A stretch of 64,000 nt of DNA from Amycolatopsis marina (GTDB lineage Bacteria; Actinomycetota; Actinomycetes; Mycobacteriales; Pseudonocardiaceae). The stretch is taken from assembly GCF_900111885.1 (NCBI RefSeq), contig NZ_FOKG01000001.1:310001-374000 (forward strand). The letters run 5' to 3'. Both the position numbers and the translations under genes were made by a program. Of this stretch, positions 7,890 through 15,983 are shown one piece after another; the stretch's first letter is position 1, and every line of letters starts with the position of its first letter. Under the pieces are notes generated by a model, which saw only the letters and a list, made by a program, of their open reading frames with translations, did no database searches and was not told where the DNA came from.

Positions 7890-8909
7890 CTATTCCAGGG
7901 AGGCCGCTGCTTCCAGGAGCAGCCAGCCCCCGAGTTGCACGGACAGATCGCGGGCCCGGTGCTGACGTAGGTCGTCCGAAGCGGGCGCGGGCTCGCTCCA
8001 TTCCGGACCGAACAGTGGACCACCAGGAGCCGCGATTGCGTTGTCCCAGCAGGCTTGCGCGGAACCGAGCACCAGTGCGCGTGCGGCATCAACGGCGACA
8101 CCCGACGGCAACCTGAGCGCGGCGAGGGCCAGGTACCTGGCGAGGACACCGGCGAACAGCCCACCATCCCCGCCACCCTGACCTCGCAGCACCCCGCCAG
8201 GAGCGCAGTTCGCCGCCACCGCGCCGACCGTTCGCGCAGCTTCCTCCACTTCGGACAGTTCAAGACAGGCGCCCAGATAGACGCCCTGACAGTAGGTGTA
8301 GATGTAGGTCTCCACCTCGCCGGTGTCGACCCGCACCCCGTCCCACACCAGTCCGCTGGAAGGGTCGACCAGCGTAGCGCGCATCCACTCCGTCAATTCT
8401 CTGGCTCTGCCGATCTGCCCCGCCCGCGCGTGCGCTATCGCGGCGGGTCCGTTTGCCGGCGCGTTCTTGAACGTATCGCCACGCCGCCACCAGATCCCAC
8501 CGCCCGCGTCGGAGCTCCAGCCTTCCCCCAGCCGCGCGAAAATCGGCCGCAACGCGCCGTTCAGGTCGATGCCCGTCACCCCCGATACCCGTTGCAGTGC
8601 CAGCGCGAGCCAGGCGATGTCGTCGTAGTAGTCGTTGATCCAGCTGCCGAAATTGCGCAGCCGTACCGTGCGCACGAAACGGCGCAGTGTGGCCCTGCGC
8701 CCCGGATCGGGATCGCGCAGTTCCGCATCGACGAGACAGTCCAGCAGATGCGCCTGCCACCAGTAGTTCCAGTTCCGGTGCAGTCGATCGCCGAGGGTGG
8801 GCGGCCAGCCACTGCGGCCGAGCACGGTGCCCGGCAATCCCCACAGCCGCCGCAGATGGCGATGCCGGATCGCGTGCTCGGCGGCCGCTGCCCGATCTGC
8901 CCAGACCAT
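7890..8909 (-). CDS. Glycoside hydrolase family 76 (alpha-1,6-mannanase-like)
   Basis: 339 residues from ATG 8909. The longer upstream frame is rejected because it would run across the promoter palindrome and into the opposite gene. Features of the (alpha/alpha)6-barrel GH76 fold are N-W-N-Y-W-W-Q-A-H-L-L-D-C near residue 35, the paired catalytic aspartates in N-D-Y-Y-D-D-I-A-W-L-A-L-A near 88-100, G-G-G-I-W-W-R-R-G-D-T-F-K-N-A near 135, and a repeat-barrel C-terminus. GH76 enzymes cleave alpha-1,6-mannan backbones. No signal peptide is visible, so a cytoplasmic role or non-classical export must be considered; action on mannan-like cell-envelope glycans is inference. Confidence 0.85.
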   Translation of the reverse strand: MVWADRAAAAEHAIRHRHLRRLWGLPGTVLGRSGWPPTLGDRLHRNWNYWWQAHLLDCLVDAELRDPDPGRRATLRRFVRTVRLRNFGSWINDYYDDIAWLALALQRVSGVTGIDLNGALRPIFARLGEGWSSDAGGGIWWRRGDTFKNAPANGPAAIAHARAGQIGRARELTEWMRATLVDPSSGLVWDGVRVDTGEVETYIYTYCQGVYLGACLELSEVEEAARTVGAVAANCAPGGVLRGQGGGDGGLFAGVLARYLALAALRLPSGVAVDAARALVLGSAQACWDNAIAAPGGPLFGPEWSEPAPASDDLRQHRARDLSVQLGGWLLLEAAASLE

Positions 8910-8933
8910 GGCCTCATCCTCGCGCAGGCCTCG

Positions 8934-8951
8934 ACATACCGCTCGGTATGT
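8934..8951. promoter_or_regulatory. TetR-type operator palindrome
   Basis: Inverted repeat ACATACCG-CT-CGGTATGT with 8-bp arms, 13 bp upstream of the oxidoreductase ATG and 24 bp from the divergent GH76 start. Its core TACCGCTCGGTA is the exact reverse complement of the core at 29783-29794, in front of the dienelactone hydrolase gene. The shape fits TetR-family sites; the protein that binds is unknown. Confidence 0.6.
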
Positions 8952-8964
8952 ATACGATGCTTCA

Positions 8965-11115
8965 ATGACGACAGCACACGTCACGTGCCCGCTCTGCGAA
9001 GCGACCTGCGGGTTGTCGGTCACTGTTGACGACAGTCGCGTCACCGGGGTACGCGGTGACGCCGACGACGTCTTCTCCCACGGCTTCATCTGTCCGAAGG
9101 GCGCGTCGATCGGGGCGCTGCACCACGACCCGGACCGGCTGCGTGCCCCGCTGGTGAAGCGGAACGGCGAGTTCGTCGAGGTGTCCTGGGACGAGGCCTT
9201 CGCCGAGATCGATGCCCGGTTGACGCCGCTGCTCGCCGAGCACGGCCGCGACGCCGTCGCCGTCTACGCGGGCAACCCGGGCGTGCACAACCTGGCGAGT
9301 GCCCTTTACGGCCGAGTGCTCTACAAGGCGCTCGGCACGAAGAACTTCTACACCGCGGGTTCGGTGGACCAGATCCCGAAGCACTACTCGTCCGGCTACC
9401 TCTTCGGCGACCCCTTCTCGATTCCGGTGCCCGACCTCGACCGCACCCAGCACCTGCTCGTGCTCGGGGCGAATCCGCTGGTGTCCAACGGAAGCCTGAT
9501 GACCGCTCCAGACGTGCGCGGACGGCTGCGCGGGATCCGGAAGCGGGGCGGGAAGGTCGTCGTCGTCGATCCCCGGCGCACGCGCACCGCCGAACTGGCC
9601 GACGAGCACCACGCCATCCGGCCGGGCACCGACGCACTGCTGCTGTTCGCGATGGTGCACGTGCTGTTCGCCGAGGATCGCGTGTCCCTCGGCAGGTTGG
9701 CCGAACACGTCGGCGGACTGGACGAGCTCCGCGAACTCGCCGCTCCCTTCACACCTGAGGCGGTGGCCGGGACAACCGGGCTGGCAGCGGGCGAAATCCG
9801 TCGCCTTGCCCTCGAACTCGCCGAGGCGGACCGGGCAGCGGTCTACGGCCGGATCGGCACGACCACGCAGGCCTTCGGCACGGTCACCAGCTGGCTGGTC
9901 GACGTCCTCAACGTGCTCACCGGAAACCTGGATCGCGAGGGCGGGGCGATGTTTCCGCTTGCCGCGGCCGGCCAGGCCAACTCCGGCGGGCGGCGCAGGC
10001 CGTTCGCCGCGGGCCGGTGGCGAACTCGGGTACGCGGACTGCCCGAGGTGTTCGGCGAGGCGCCCGTGGCGACCCTGGCCGACGAGATCACCACACCGGG
10101 GCAGGGTCAGGTACGGGCGCTGCTCACCGTCAGCGGCAACCCCTGCCTGAGCGCGCCGAACGCGGGCCGGATCACGGAAGCCTTGCAGGGCTTGGACTTC
10201 ATGGTCTCCCTGGACGTCTACCTGAACGAGACCACCCGCCACGCCGATGTCATCCTGCCCGGGCCGACGCCCCTGGAGCGGCCGCACTACGACATCGCCC
10301 TCTACCAGCTCGCGGTTCGCAATGTGGCGAACTGGACCCCGGCCGCGATGCCGTCCGATGTCCCGCAGGAGTGGGAGACGATGCTGCGCCTGACCGGAAT
10401 CGTCACCGGTCAGGGCCCGAAGGCGGATGTCGCGGGGTTGGACGAGTTCGTCGCGGCAGAGGTCGCCCGTAGGGCCGGGATCGATCCTGCTCTCGCCGGT
10501 GAGCGGACCGGCCCGGAACGAGTACTCGACCTGATGTTGCGAGCGGGGCCGTACGAGCTGACCCTCGCCGATCTCGAAGCGGCCCCCCACGGTGTCGATC
10601 TCGGCCCACTGCGTCCCCGAATGCCCGAGGTGCTCAGCACCGCCAGCGGGCGGATCGAGCTGGCACCGCCCGAGCTGACCTCGGACGTTCCCCGGCTGCG
10701 CGCCGAACTCGCGACAGCGCCGGACGAGCGGCTGGTGCTCATCGGCAGACGGCACCTGAGCTCGAACAACTCGTGGATGCACAACGTCGAGTCATTGGTG
10801 CGGGGCAGTAACCGCTGCTCGGCGCACATCCATCCGGCCGACGCGAAGCGGCTCGGCCTTGTGGACGGCGGGACCGCCGTGGTCACCGGAAAGAACGGGA
10901 AGGTCGAGCTGCCGGTGGAACTGACGGACACGATCCGGCCCGGCGTGATCAGCATTCCGCACGGCTGGGGACACGACGTCGAAGGGACGCGCACGGCGGT
11001 GGCGCGGGCCCACGCCGGGGTCAACTCGAACGTGGTGGCCGACGACGAACTGCTCGACGCGCTCTCCGGCACCGCCGTGCTCAACGGAATCCCCGTCGAC
11101 GTCGCCCCTGCGTGA
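8965..11115 (+). CDS. Molybdopterin-dependent oxidoreductase (DMSO reductase/formate dehydrogenase superfamily)
   Basis: 716 residues from ATG 8965, which puts the 4Fe-4S motif C-P-L-C-E-A-T-C (plus a later C-P-K-G) at residues 8-15. Mo-bisPGD-binding motifs follow: G-A-N-P-L-V-S-N-G near 170 and V-V-V-V-D-P-R-R-T-R-T-A near 193. The C-terminal domain (from about residue 600) has the pterin-binding N-N-S-W-M-H-N pattern. Proteins of this type transfer electrons in oxidation of formate or reduction of N- or S-oxides. The segment that normally carries the Mo ligand (about 131-140, G-S-V-D-Q-I-P-K-H) has no Cys or Sec, so an Asp/Ser-ligated or atypical centre is possible. There is no Tat signal; it is probably cytoplasmic and single-subunit. 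Confidence 0.88.
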   Translation: MTTAHVTCPLCEATCGLSVTVDDSRVTGVRGDADDVFSHGFICPKGASIGALHHDPDRLRAPLVKRNGEFVEVSWDEAFAEIDARLTPLLAEHGRDAVAVYAGNPGVHNLASALYGRVLYKALGTKNFYTAGSVDQIPKHYSSGYLFGDPFSIPVPDLDRTQHLLVLGANPLVSNGSLMTAPDVRGRLRGIRKRGGKVVVVDPRRTRTAELADEHHAIRPGTDALLLFAMVHVLFAEDRVSLGRLAEHVGGLDELRELAAPFTPEAVAGTTGLAAGEIRRLALELAEADRAAVYGRIGTTTQAFGTVTSWLVDVLNVLTGNLDREGGAMFPLAAAGQANSGGRRRPFAAGRWRTRVRGLPEVFGEAPVATLADEITTPGQGQVRALLTVSGNPCLSAPNAGRITEALQGLDFMVSLDVYLNETTRHADVILPGPTPLERPHYDIALYQLAVRNVANWTPAAMPSDVPQEWETMLRLTGIVTGQGPKADVAGLDEFVAAEVARRAGIDPALAGERTGPERVLDLMLRAGPYELTLADLEAAPHGVDLGPLRPRMPEVLSTASGRIELAPPELTSDVPRLRAELATAPDERLVLIGRRHLSSNNSWMHNVESLVRGSNRCSAHIHPADAKRLGLVDGGTAVVTGKNGKVELPVELTDTIRPGVISIPHGWGHDVEGTRTAVARAHAGVNSNVVADDELLDALSGTAVLNGIPVDVAPA

Positions 11116-11117
11116 TC

Positions 11118-11200
11118 GCACTTTCCCGGGAAAGTGCGCGTTGAGAAGCGCGTGAGCTGGGACGGGGCCACCCGGGGCTCGCACTTTCCCGGGAAAGTGC
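11118..11200. repeat. Two exact copies of the 20-bp palindromic repeat at a convergent junction
   Basis: Exact copies at 11118-11137 and 11181-11200, centres 63 bp apart, filling the 93-bp gap between the stops of the oxidoreductase (plus) and the SpoU methyltransferase (minus). No other hairpin is present here, so they may serve as bidirectional terminators. Confidence 0.95.
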
Positions 11201-11208
11201 GAGGGGGG

Positions 11209-11865
11209 TTACCAGGCTTGGGTGGGGTCGGCGTGCTGACGGATCCAGCTGTGCATCACGATGCCCGCCGCGACACCCGCGTTGATCGAGCGGGTGGAGC
11301 CGAACTGCGCGATCGACACCACCAGCGACGCCGCCTGCTGCGCCTCCGCCGAAAGGCCGGGGCCCTCCTGACCGAAGAGCAGAACGCAGTCGCGCGGTAG
11401 CTCCGCGGACTCCAGGGGGAGCGCACCAGGCGTGTTGTCCACCGCCACCACCGCGAGCCCCTGCTCGGCCGCGAACGCGGCGAGCGCACCGACGTCACCA
11501 TGGTGGTGAACGTGCTGGTAGCGGTCGGTGACCATCGCGCCGCGACGGTTCCACCTGCGGCGCCCGACGATGTGCACCGCGGCCGCCGCGAAGGCGTTGG
11601 CCGTGCGGACGACGGTGCCGATGTTGTGGTCGTGCTGGAAGTTCTCGATCGCCACGTGGAACGGATGCCTGCGGCTGTCCAGGTCCGCGACGATCGCCTC
11701 GCGACGCCAGTAGCGGTAGACGTCGACGACGTTGCGCCGGTCACCGTGCTCCAGCAGTTCCGGGTCGTACCGCGCCGCGTCCGGCCCGGTCGGCCACTCG
11801 CCCGGCCAGGGGCCCACCCCGACCTCACGTGCGGACCACTCGGTCGGGCCCTTCTCCTCGCTCAC
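11209..11865 (-). CDS. SpoU/TrmH-family RNA 2'-O-methyltransferase
   Basis: 218 residues with GTG start at 11865. The three SPOUT-fold motifs are present in order: N-I-G-T-V-V-R-T-A-N-A-F (about 85), L-L-F-G-Q-E-G-P-G-L (about 167) and S-I-A-Q-F-G-S-T-R-S-I-N-A-G-V-A (about 188). The family methylates ribose 2'-hydroxyls of tRNA or rRNA with S-adenosylmethionine. The N-terminal 70 residues do not match the usual L30e-like substrate domain. No clear ribosome-binding site precedes the GTG, and leaderless translation is possible. The target RNA is unknown. Confidence 0.9.
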   Translation of the reverse strand: MSEEKGPTEWSAREVGVGPWPGEWPTGPDAARYDPELLEHGDRRNVVDVYRYWRREAIVADLDSRRHPFHVAIENFQHDHNIGTVVRTANAFAAAAVHIVGRRRWNRRGAMVTDRYQHVHHHGDVGALAAFAAEQGLAVVAVDNTPGALPLESAELPRDCVLLFGQEGPGLSAEAQQAASLVVSIAQFGSTRSINAGVAAGIVMHSWIRQHADPTQAW

Positions 11866-11887
11866 GAGGAGACAGTAGGCAACCGCC

Positions 11888-12277
11888 TCAGCCCAGCCGG
11901 ACCCGGTGCTCCCCGACGTCCTCCTGCTGGCTGTCGCGCCAGCGTAGGTAGGCGCCCACGTAGGAGACCACGAACACCACCAGCGCGATCGCCCCGGCCA
12001 GCGGCAGTAGCCACCTGGGGATCAGCTCGCCGTAGATGTAGTACTCGTTGAAGCCGTTCGGCAGCGGGCCGAGTCCCTGCAGACCACGGAAGTGATCCTC
12101 CAGTGCCGTCAGCGGACACGCCAACGGGAAGGCGACCACGAGAAAGCCCCACGCGGCGAAGAAGACGTGCACGAGGATGCTCCTCGGCCAGCGCCAGGCC
12201 AGAAACCCACCGAAGCCGATGTAGATCAGCGCCGCGAAATGCACCACAGCCGTGGCGCCCGCCAGAAATCCCGCCAT
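11888..12277 (-). CDS. DUF2784 family membrane protein
   Basis: 129 residues with about four hydrophobic segments. H-F-A-A-L-I-Y-I-G-F-G-G-F-L-A, F-F-A-A-W-G-F, C-P-L-T-A-L-E-D and G-F-N-E-Y-Y-I-Y-G match the DUF2784 pattern. The family has no known function. It is located 22 bases upstream of the SpoU gene on the same strand and may be cotranscribed with it. Confidence 0.82.
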   Translation of the reverse strand: MAGFLAGATAVVHFAALIYIGFGGFLAWRWPRSILVHVFFAAWGFLVVAFPLACPLTALEDHFRGLQGLGPLPNGFNEYYIYGELIPRWLLPLAGAIALVVFVVSYVGAYLRWRDSQQEDVGEHRVRLG

Positions 12278-12384
12278 GACACCCCTCGTTCCCCATTACC
12301 CCCGCTTCACACCCCACGGTACTCCTGTGATCAACGAAAATCCCGGGTGTGGGAGCAACGACGCAGGTCAGGGCCGGAGGTGGA

Positions 12385-12957
12385 TCACCGCGCCCGTGCG
12401 GGAGCCCGGTTGGTGAGCCGGAACTCGACCTGCGAAGGCAACGACTCGAGATCGAGCGCCTGCCGCAACCTCGGCACCGCATCCTGCTCGATCCGCTGCC
12501 GGAGCTCACCGAGGTTCGCGCCCCGCTCCGCGCCGACCACCAGGTACAGCACGGCGTCCTGCCGCTCGCCGGACAGCGAGGCACTCGCCCAGTCCACCCC
12601 GGAAACGGCCTCGATCTCCGCGACCAACGGTCCGGTCGCGACGTCGGCGTCGAGCCGGGTGCTGCCCTGCTCGGGCTGCTGGTGCAACTCCCAGGTGCGG
12701 GTCTTCGGCCGGCGGGCGGCCTGCGTGAGCAGCCAGCGCAGCGCGAGCAGACCGAGCAGCACAGCTCCCGCGGCGACGACGTAGTAGACCCAGGTGGGTG
12801 GCGCACCGGTGCCGGGCACCAGCGGATCGGCAGGGTCCAGCACCCGCAGCACGCCGAAGTGGGTGAACAGCACGAAGACGCCGCCGGCCAGCAGAAGCGC
12901 GCCGATCAGGGCAAGCAGGGCGCGATTGAGCCGTGCGGGACGGTTGAGGCTGGTCAT
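12385..12957 (-). CDS. amaP: Alkaline shock response membrane anchor protein AmaP
   Basis: 190 residues. Two transmembrane helices (about 12-33 and 56-78) are followed by a soluble C-terminal domain ending in S-Q-V-E-F-R-L. This layout, and its position last in an Asp23 operon, matches AmaP, which anchors Asp23 to the membrane in staphylococci. The start overlaps the preceding stop by 4 bases. The protein probably tethers the Asp23-type proteins encoded upstream to the membrane; that partnership is inferred from family and context. Confidence 0.8.
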   Translation of the reverse strand: MTSLNRPARLNRALLALIGALLLAGGVFVLFTHFGVLRVLDPADPLVPGTGAPPTWVYYVVAAGAVLLGLLALRWLLTQAARRPKTRTWELHQQPEQGSTRLDADVATGPLVAEIEAVSGVDWASASLSGERQDAVLYLVVGAERGANLGELRQRIEQDAVPRLRQALDLESLPSQVEFRLTNRAPARAR

Positions 12958-13490
12958 CGATCCCTCCTCGGTGCGGAAACACGGACCCGCACCTTCGGCC
13001 GCCGTGCCGGTGCGACCTCGTCGAGGCGCTGCTCGATCGCAGTGCGCACGGCCTCGGCGAGACCGTCGCTGTTCGTGCGGTTGGTGGTGACGCGGACACT
13101 CGCACGCCCCTTGTGCAGGGTGAGTTTCGCGCCGGAGACACCGTCCACCGCCGCCGCTGTGGAACGCATGTCCGCGCGGAGACCGCGGCGCGTGGCACCG
13201 GAGTCCAGCGATGACCCTGCGGCGGCCAGCGGCAACACCACGGGTCTGCCCGGCAGTACCGCGAACAGCACCAACACCAGCCCGAGTGCGGCAAGGACCA
13301 CGCCGCCGACCGCGACCGGCGCCTCGTTCCAGGACAGCTCGTGCAGCGCGGAGGCTGCCTTCGCATAACTGAGCAGTGGCCGCTCACCGAGCAGCAACTG
13401 GATCGCGGACGTGGCGACGAGCACGCAGATGCCGAGCAGGACCAGGGAGACCAGGGTGGCCGGCACGGTTCTGCGCGGACGGCGAATCAT
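12954..13490 (-). CDS. DUF6286-type membrane protein of the Asp23 operon
   Basis: 178 residues with two helices near residues 10-32 and 58-80, then a basic soluble domain with A-K-L-T-L-H-K-G-R-A-S-V-R-V-T-T and a C-terminal P-K-V-R-V-R-V. The arrangement mirrors AmaP, and the tail resembles the last strand of Asp23 domains, so the two anchors may be distant paralogues. It overlaps its neighbours by 4 bases on both sides. The function is unknown; a membrane partner of Asp23 proteins is likely. Confidence 0.72.
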   Translation of the reverse strand: MIRRPRRTVPATLVSLVLLGICVLVATSAIQLLLGERPLLSYAKAASALHELSWNEAPVAVGGVVLAALGLVLVLFAVLPGRPVVLPLAAAGSSLDSGATRRGLRADMRSTAAAVDGVSGAKLTLHKGRASVRVTTNRTNSDGLAEAVRTAIEQRLDEVAPARRPKVRVRVSAPRRDR

Positions 13491-13867
13491 CGCACCCTCC
13501 TGTTGTCGACCACGGGGCCGCGCAGCCCAGCGACGACGATGTCCACTCTGGACACCCTGAGTCCGGTCAGTTCCGTGGCACGGCGGACCACGTGCTCCCG
13601 GGCGCGTTCGGTGGTGGCGGTGACCGACGCGGGGTACGTCACCGACAACCGCACCTCCAGGGTGGTGGTCTCACCGTCGAGCCGGGCGCTGGCTCGCGCC
13701 GACCCGGCGATTCCGTCCACCTCGGAGACCGCGTGAGCCACGATCCGTTCCACCGCACGCTCCTCCACTGTGGTGCGGCCCCGGTCCGTGTCCGTGTCCG
13801 AGCCGGAGCCGGCCGACAACGAGGGCGCCCTGCGGTCTGTTTCGGGGACCGTGTCCAGGGTGGTCAT
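13487..13867 (-). CDS. Asp23/Gls24 family envelope stress protein
   Basis: 126 residues: a disordered acidic N-terminus (about 1-33) followed by an Asp23 domain. A-V-E-R-I-V-A-H-A-V-S-E-V-D-G-I begins the domain and E-L-T-G-L-R-V-S-R-V-D-I-V-V closes it. Asp23 proteins associate with the membrane through AmaP and protect against cell-envelope stress. The gene is embedded in the operon by 4-base overlaps. It is one of at least four Asp23-domain proteins here, so they probably form mixed assemblies (inference). Confidence 0.83.
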   Translation of the reverse strand: MTTLDTVPETDRRAPSLSAGSGSDTDTDRGRTTVEERAVERIVAHAVSEVDGIAGSARASARLDGETTTLEVRLSVTYPASVTATTERAREHVVRRATELTGLRVSRVDIVVAGLRGPVVDNRRVR

Positions 13868-14052
13868 CGCCTGCCCCGGTCCTTCGCGGAACCGACAAGC
13901 GCGGACAGATCCAGTTCGCCGTCGAGCCAGCGGCCGACGAGCAGGCCGACGGCGCCGAGCACGAGCACGGCGACAAACGCGCCGAACCCGCCGAACGCTG
14001 CGGCGAAGCCGAGTGCGATTCCAGCGATGAGTCCCAGCAGTGTGGCGTTCAT
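13864..14052 (-). CDS. Small membrane protein, DUF2273-like
   Basis: 62 residues from ATG 14052, chosen over an upstream in-frame start because GAGGAG lies just before it. It is nearly all two hydrophobic helices rich in Gly and Ala (L-I-A-G-I-A-L-G-F-A-A-A-F-G-G-F-G-A-F), then W-L-D-G-E-L-D-L-S-A-L and a basic end. DUF2273 proteins of this size and layout accompany Asp23 and AmaP in other actinobacteria and Firmicutes. Its stop overlaps the next start by 4 bases. An accessory membrane role is inferred. Confidence 0.72.
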   Translation of the reverse strand: MNATLLGLIAGIALGFAAAFGGFGAFVAVLVLGAVGLLVGRWLDGELDLSALVGSAKDRGRR

Positions 14053-14132
14053 GGCTCCTCCATGAGGGGCATCGGGGCCGCCGCGTGATCGCGGCACGCG
14101 GCGGCCTGCCTTGGCAGGATCACGTCACGCGA

Positions 14133-14591
14133 TCACTGCACGCGGTCGGAGGATTCTTCGGACTCGTCGTCATCGCCGGGAATGTGCACGTCGTTCACGT
14201 TGATGTTGACCTCGACGACCTCGAGCCCGGTCATCTGCTCGATCGCGTTGATGACGTTCTTGCGAATCGAGCGGGCCAGATCGGCGATGCTCACGCCGTA
14301 CTCGACCAGGATCTGCAGGTCGACGGCTGCCTGCTTCTCACCGACCTCCACCGAGACGCCCTGACCCGCGCTCGCGCTGGCTCCCGGGATGCGCTCGCGC
14401 AGCGCGCCGAACGCCCGTGCCGCCCCGCCGCCGAGGGAGTGGACACCGCTCACCTCTCGTGTTGCCAGCCCGGCGATCTTCTGCACCACGGTGTCGGCGA
14501 TGTGCGTGGCGCCCTGCTTGGTCACCAGTGCGCTGTTGTCCGTTCCCGTTTCGGTCTTGCTGACGTTCTTCTCCGCGGTGGCGTTCGTCAT
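14133..14591 (-). CDS. Asp23/Gls24 family envelope stress protein
   Basis: 152 residues from ATG 14591, preceded by AAGGGAG; the longer frame is not needed. The Asp23 domain runs from H-I-A-D-T-V-V-Q-K-I-A-G-L to M-T-G-L-E-V-V-E-V-N-I-N-V-N-D-V-H, the most canonical copy in this operon. The tail is acidic (D-D-D-E-S-E-E-S-S). Gaps of 80 and 116 bases separate it from its neighbours, so it may have its own promoter or processing site. It is probably the main structural Asp23 of the set. Confidence 0.88.
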   Translation of the reverse strand: MTNATAEKNVSKTETGTDNSALVTKQGATHIADTVVQKIAGLATREVSGVHSLGGGAARAFGALRERIPGASASAGQGVSVEVGEKQAAVDLQILVEYGVSIADLARSIRKNVINAIEQMTGLEVVEVNINVNDVHIPGDDDESEESSDRVQ

Positions 14592-14707
14592 CGAGGGCTC
14601 CCTTGTTCGCGATCCGGCTCGTGTGTTGGGCCTATTGCCCACTTACCGGATAGACACCACGGAAATGCGGAAGTCACGACCCGATCGTGTGACCGTCGCC
14701 GCACCCG

Positions 14708-15007
14708 TCAGACCGCGTCGCGATCGAGATCGGTAACCACGAGCCGCAAGGTCGCTGCCTCCCACTGGGTGCCCACGAGCACCGGCCGGAGGACGTCGGC
14801 CGCCGAGCGCAGCAGTGGGGGCAGCGGCAGCCGGGTGGCCACCAGCCGGATCCGGACGACGTCGTCGTCCAGATCGATCGCGATGCCGTCCCAGTCCCAG
14901 GGGATACGTGCGGCTGTCGACTCGGCGGTCGGAGTGGCCGGACGAAGGCCGGGCACGGTGCCGAGAGCGGCGAGCAGTTTCTCCGTGATCTCGCCCCGCA
15001 CCGTCAC
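14708..15007 (-). CDS. Small divergent Asp23-like protein
   Basis: 99 residues with GTG start overlapping the previous stop by 4 bases. No clear family match was recognised. The pattern of a strand V-V-R-I-R-L-V-A, a helix R-S-A-A-D-V-L-R-P-V, and a final strand A-A-T-L-R-L-V-V-T-D-L follows the order of secondary structure in Asp23 domains, so it may be a diverged copy. This is weak inference from context and pattern. Confidence 0.65.
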   Translation of the reverse strand: MTVRGEITEKLLAALGTVPGLRPATPTAESTAARIPWDWDGIAIDLDDDVVRIRLVATRLPLPPLLRSAADVLRPVLVGTQWEAATLRLVVTDLDRDAV

Positions 15008-15378
15008 ATCAGCTCCGGTTCGATGTCCAGAATGGACACCGACACCCCGGCCACCCGGAGACCGACATCCTCGGCGATGGCTCGCGCCACGCCGCGTTGT
15101 ACCGCCTGGCCGACCGCGGCGGCCTGGTCCGCACCGGAGACCACGATGTCCACCCGCACCGAGAGCTCGTCACCGGAGGACTGAACCGTGACCCCTTCGG
15201 CCGGGGCTGGTGTGATGCCCTTCCACCTGCCGCGAGCGGCCCTGCTCCAGGCCACGACGAGTCCGGTCAGACCTGGTTCGAGCCGGACGACTCCCGGTGT
15301 GCCTGCCGCTGCCCGCGCGGCCACCCCCGCTATCACCACGTCGTCGATGACGAACTCGGTCACGGCGTCCGGACTCAT
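15004..15378 (-). CDS. Asp23/Gls24 family protein
   Basis: 124 residues from ATG 15378, where the start overlaps the preceding stop by 4 bases; a longer open frame to 15936 is only the shadow of the anti-sigma gene. It has an early I-A-G-V-A-A-R-A-A-A-G-T-P-G-V region, a central D-E-L-S-V-R-V-D-I-V-V strand and a closing D-V-G-L-R-V-A-G-V-S-V-S-I-L-D-I-E, all typical of Asp23 domains. A basic W-S-R-A-A-R-G-R-W-K-G insert in the middle is unusual. Confidence 0.8.
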   Translation of the reverse strand: MSPDAVTEFVIDDVVIAGVAARAAAGTPGVVRLEPGLTGLVVAWSRAARGRWKGITPAPAEGVTVQSSGDELSVRVDIVVSGADQAAAVGQAVQRGVARAIAEDVGLRVAGVSVSILDIEPELM

Positions 15379-15983
15379 CCCAGTTCCCCGCGATCCGCAC
15401 CGTAGATGTCGTCCACGACCAGGTCGAGCGACACGAGCTGAAGCCCCACCCGCGCCGCCGCCGCAGCCGTGACCCTTGCGCGCACCTCGGTCAACGCCGC
15501 AACCGTCTCCGGGTTGCGGTAGTCCACCGCGAGGGTGAGCTCCACTTCGACCATGCTCTCTCCGGCCTGCCCCACGCCGACCGTGTTGATCCGGCACCGG
15601 CGGGCCCGCACGCCGGGCACCGCGTCGGCGGCGAAGCGCAGCACCACGGCGATCGCCTGCGCGCTGACCTCGACCAACCCCGGCTCGCTGGTGGGCAGCC
15701 GGACCATGTGTCCGCGCCGGACCTCGGCCCGGACGGCCGACATGATCTTGCCGAACAGATCCGGTGGCGGCTGCTCGGCGTCCTCGATCAACTCGGCGGT
15801 CGCCTCGCGCAGTGCGCGCAGGCTCTCCCGCGCGGTCCGGCAGTGCGGACAGGTCCGCTCGTGCTCGTCCGCTCCGTCGATATCCGCGGTGCCGGTGCCG
15901 AGGTGCTCCCACACCTGCTCCAGCTCGCGCTCGCACGGCAGTTCGTATTCGCTGCCCGCGGAGTTCGCCGAGTTCATCGCCAT
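15375..15983 (-). CDS. Zinc-binding anti-sigma factor fused to an Asp23-like domain
   Basis: 202 residues. The N-terminal part has H-E-R-T-C-P-H-C (about residues 41-48), the H-x3-C-x2-C motif of zinc anti-sigma domains that bind ECF sigma factors. From about residue 100 the protein is an Asp23-like domain ending in R-V-G-L-Q-L-V-S-L-D-L-V-V-D-D-I-Y-G. No transmembrane helix is present, so it is a cytoplasmic anti-sigma. Start 15983 has the better-spaced AGAGGTGA; ATG 15977 would give the ATGA overlap common in this operon. The fusion links the sigma switch physically to the stress proteins it probably controls. Confidence 0.82.
   Translation of the reverse strand: MAMNSANSAGSEYELPCERELEQVWEHLGTGTADIDGADEHERTCPHCRTARESLRALREATAELIEDAEQPPPDLFGKIMSAVRAEVRRGHMVRLPTSEPGLVEVSAQAIAVVLRFAADAVPGVRARRCRINTVGVGQAGESMVEVELTLAVDYRNPETVAALTEVRARVTAAAAARVGLQLVSLDLVVDDIYGADRGELG

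Noticed and set aside
8962..10782. Long antisense open frame opposite the molybdopterin oxidoreductase
   Set aside because: It is the complement of a well-supported gene; its composition is Gly/Arg/Pro-rich and no family is visible. High GC leaves antisense frames open.
11118..11200. Palindrome copies as insertion-sequence ends or attachment sites
   Set aside because: No transposase or integrase lies between or beside copies, and no target-site duplication was seen.
15379..15936. N-terminal extension of the Asp23 protein at 15004-15378
   Set aside because: It lies wholly inside the anti-sigma gene in another frame and is Arg/Gly-rich. The ATG at 15378 gives the operon-typical 4-base overlap.
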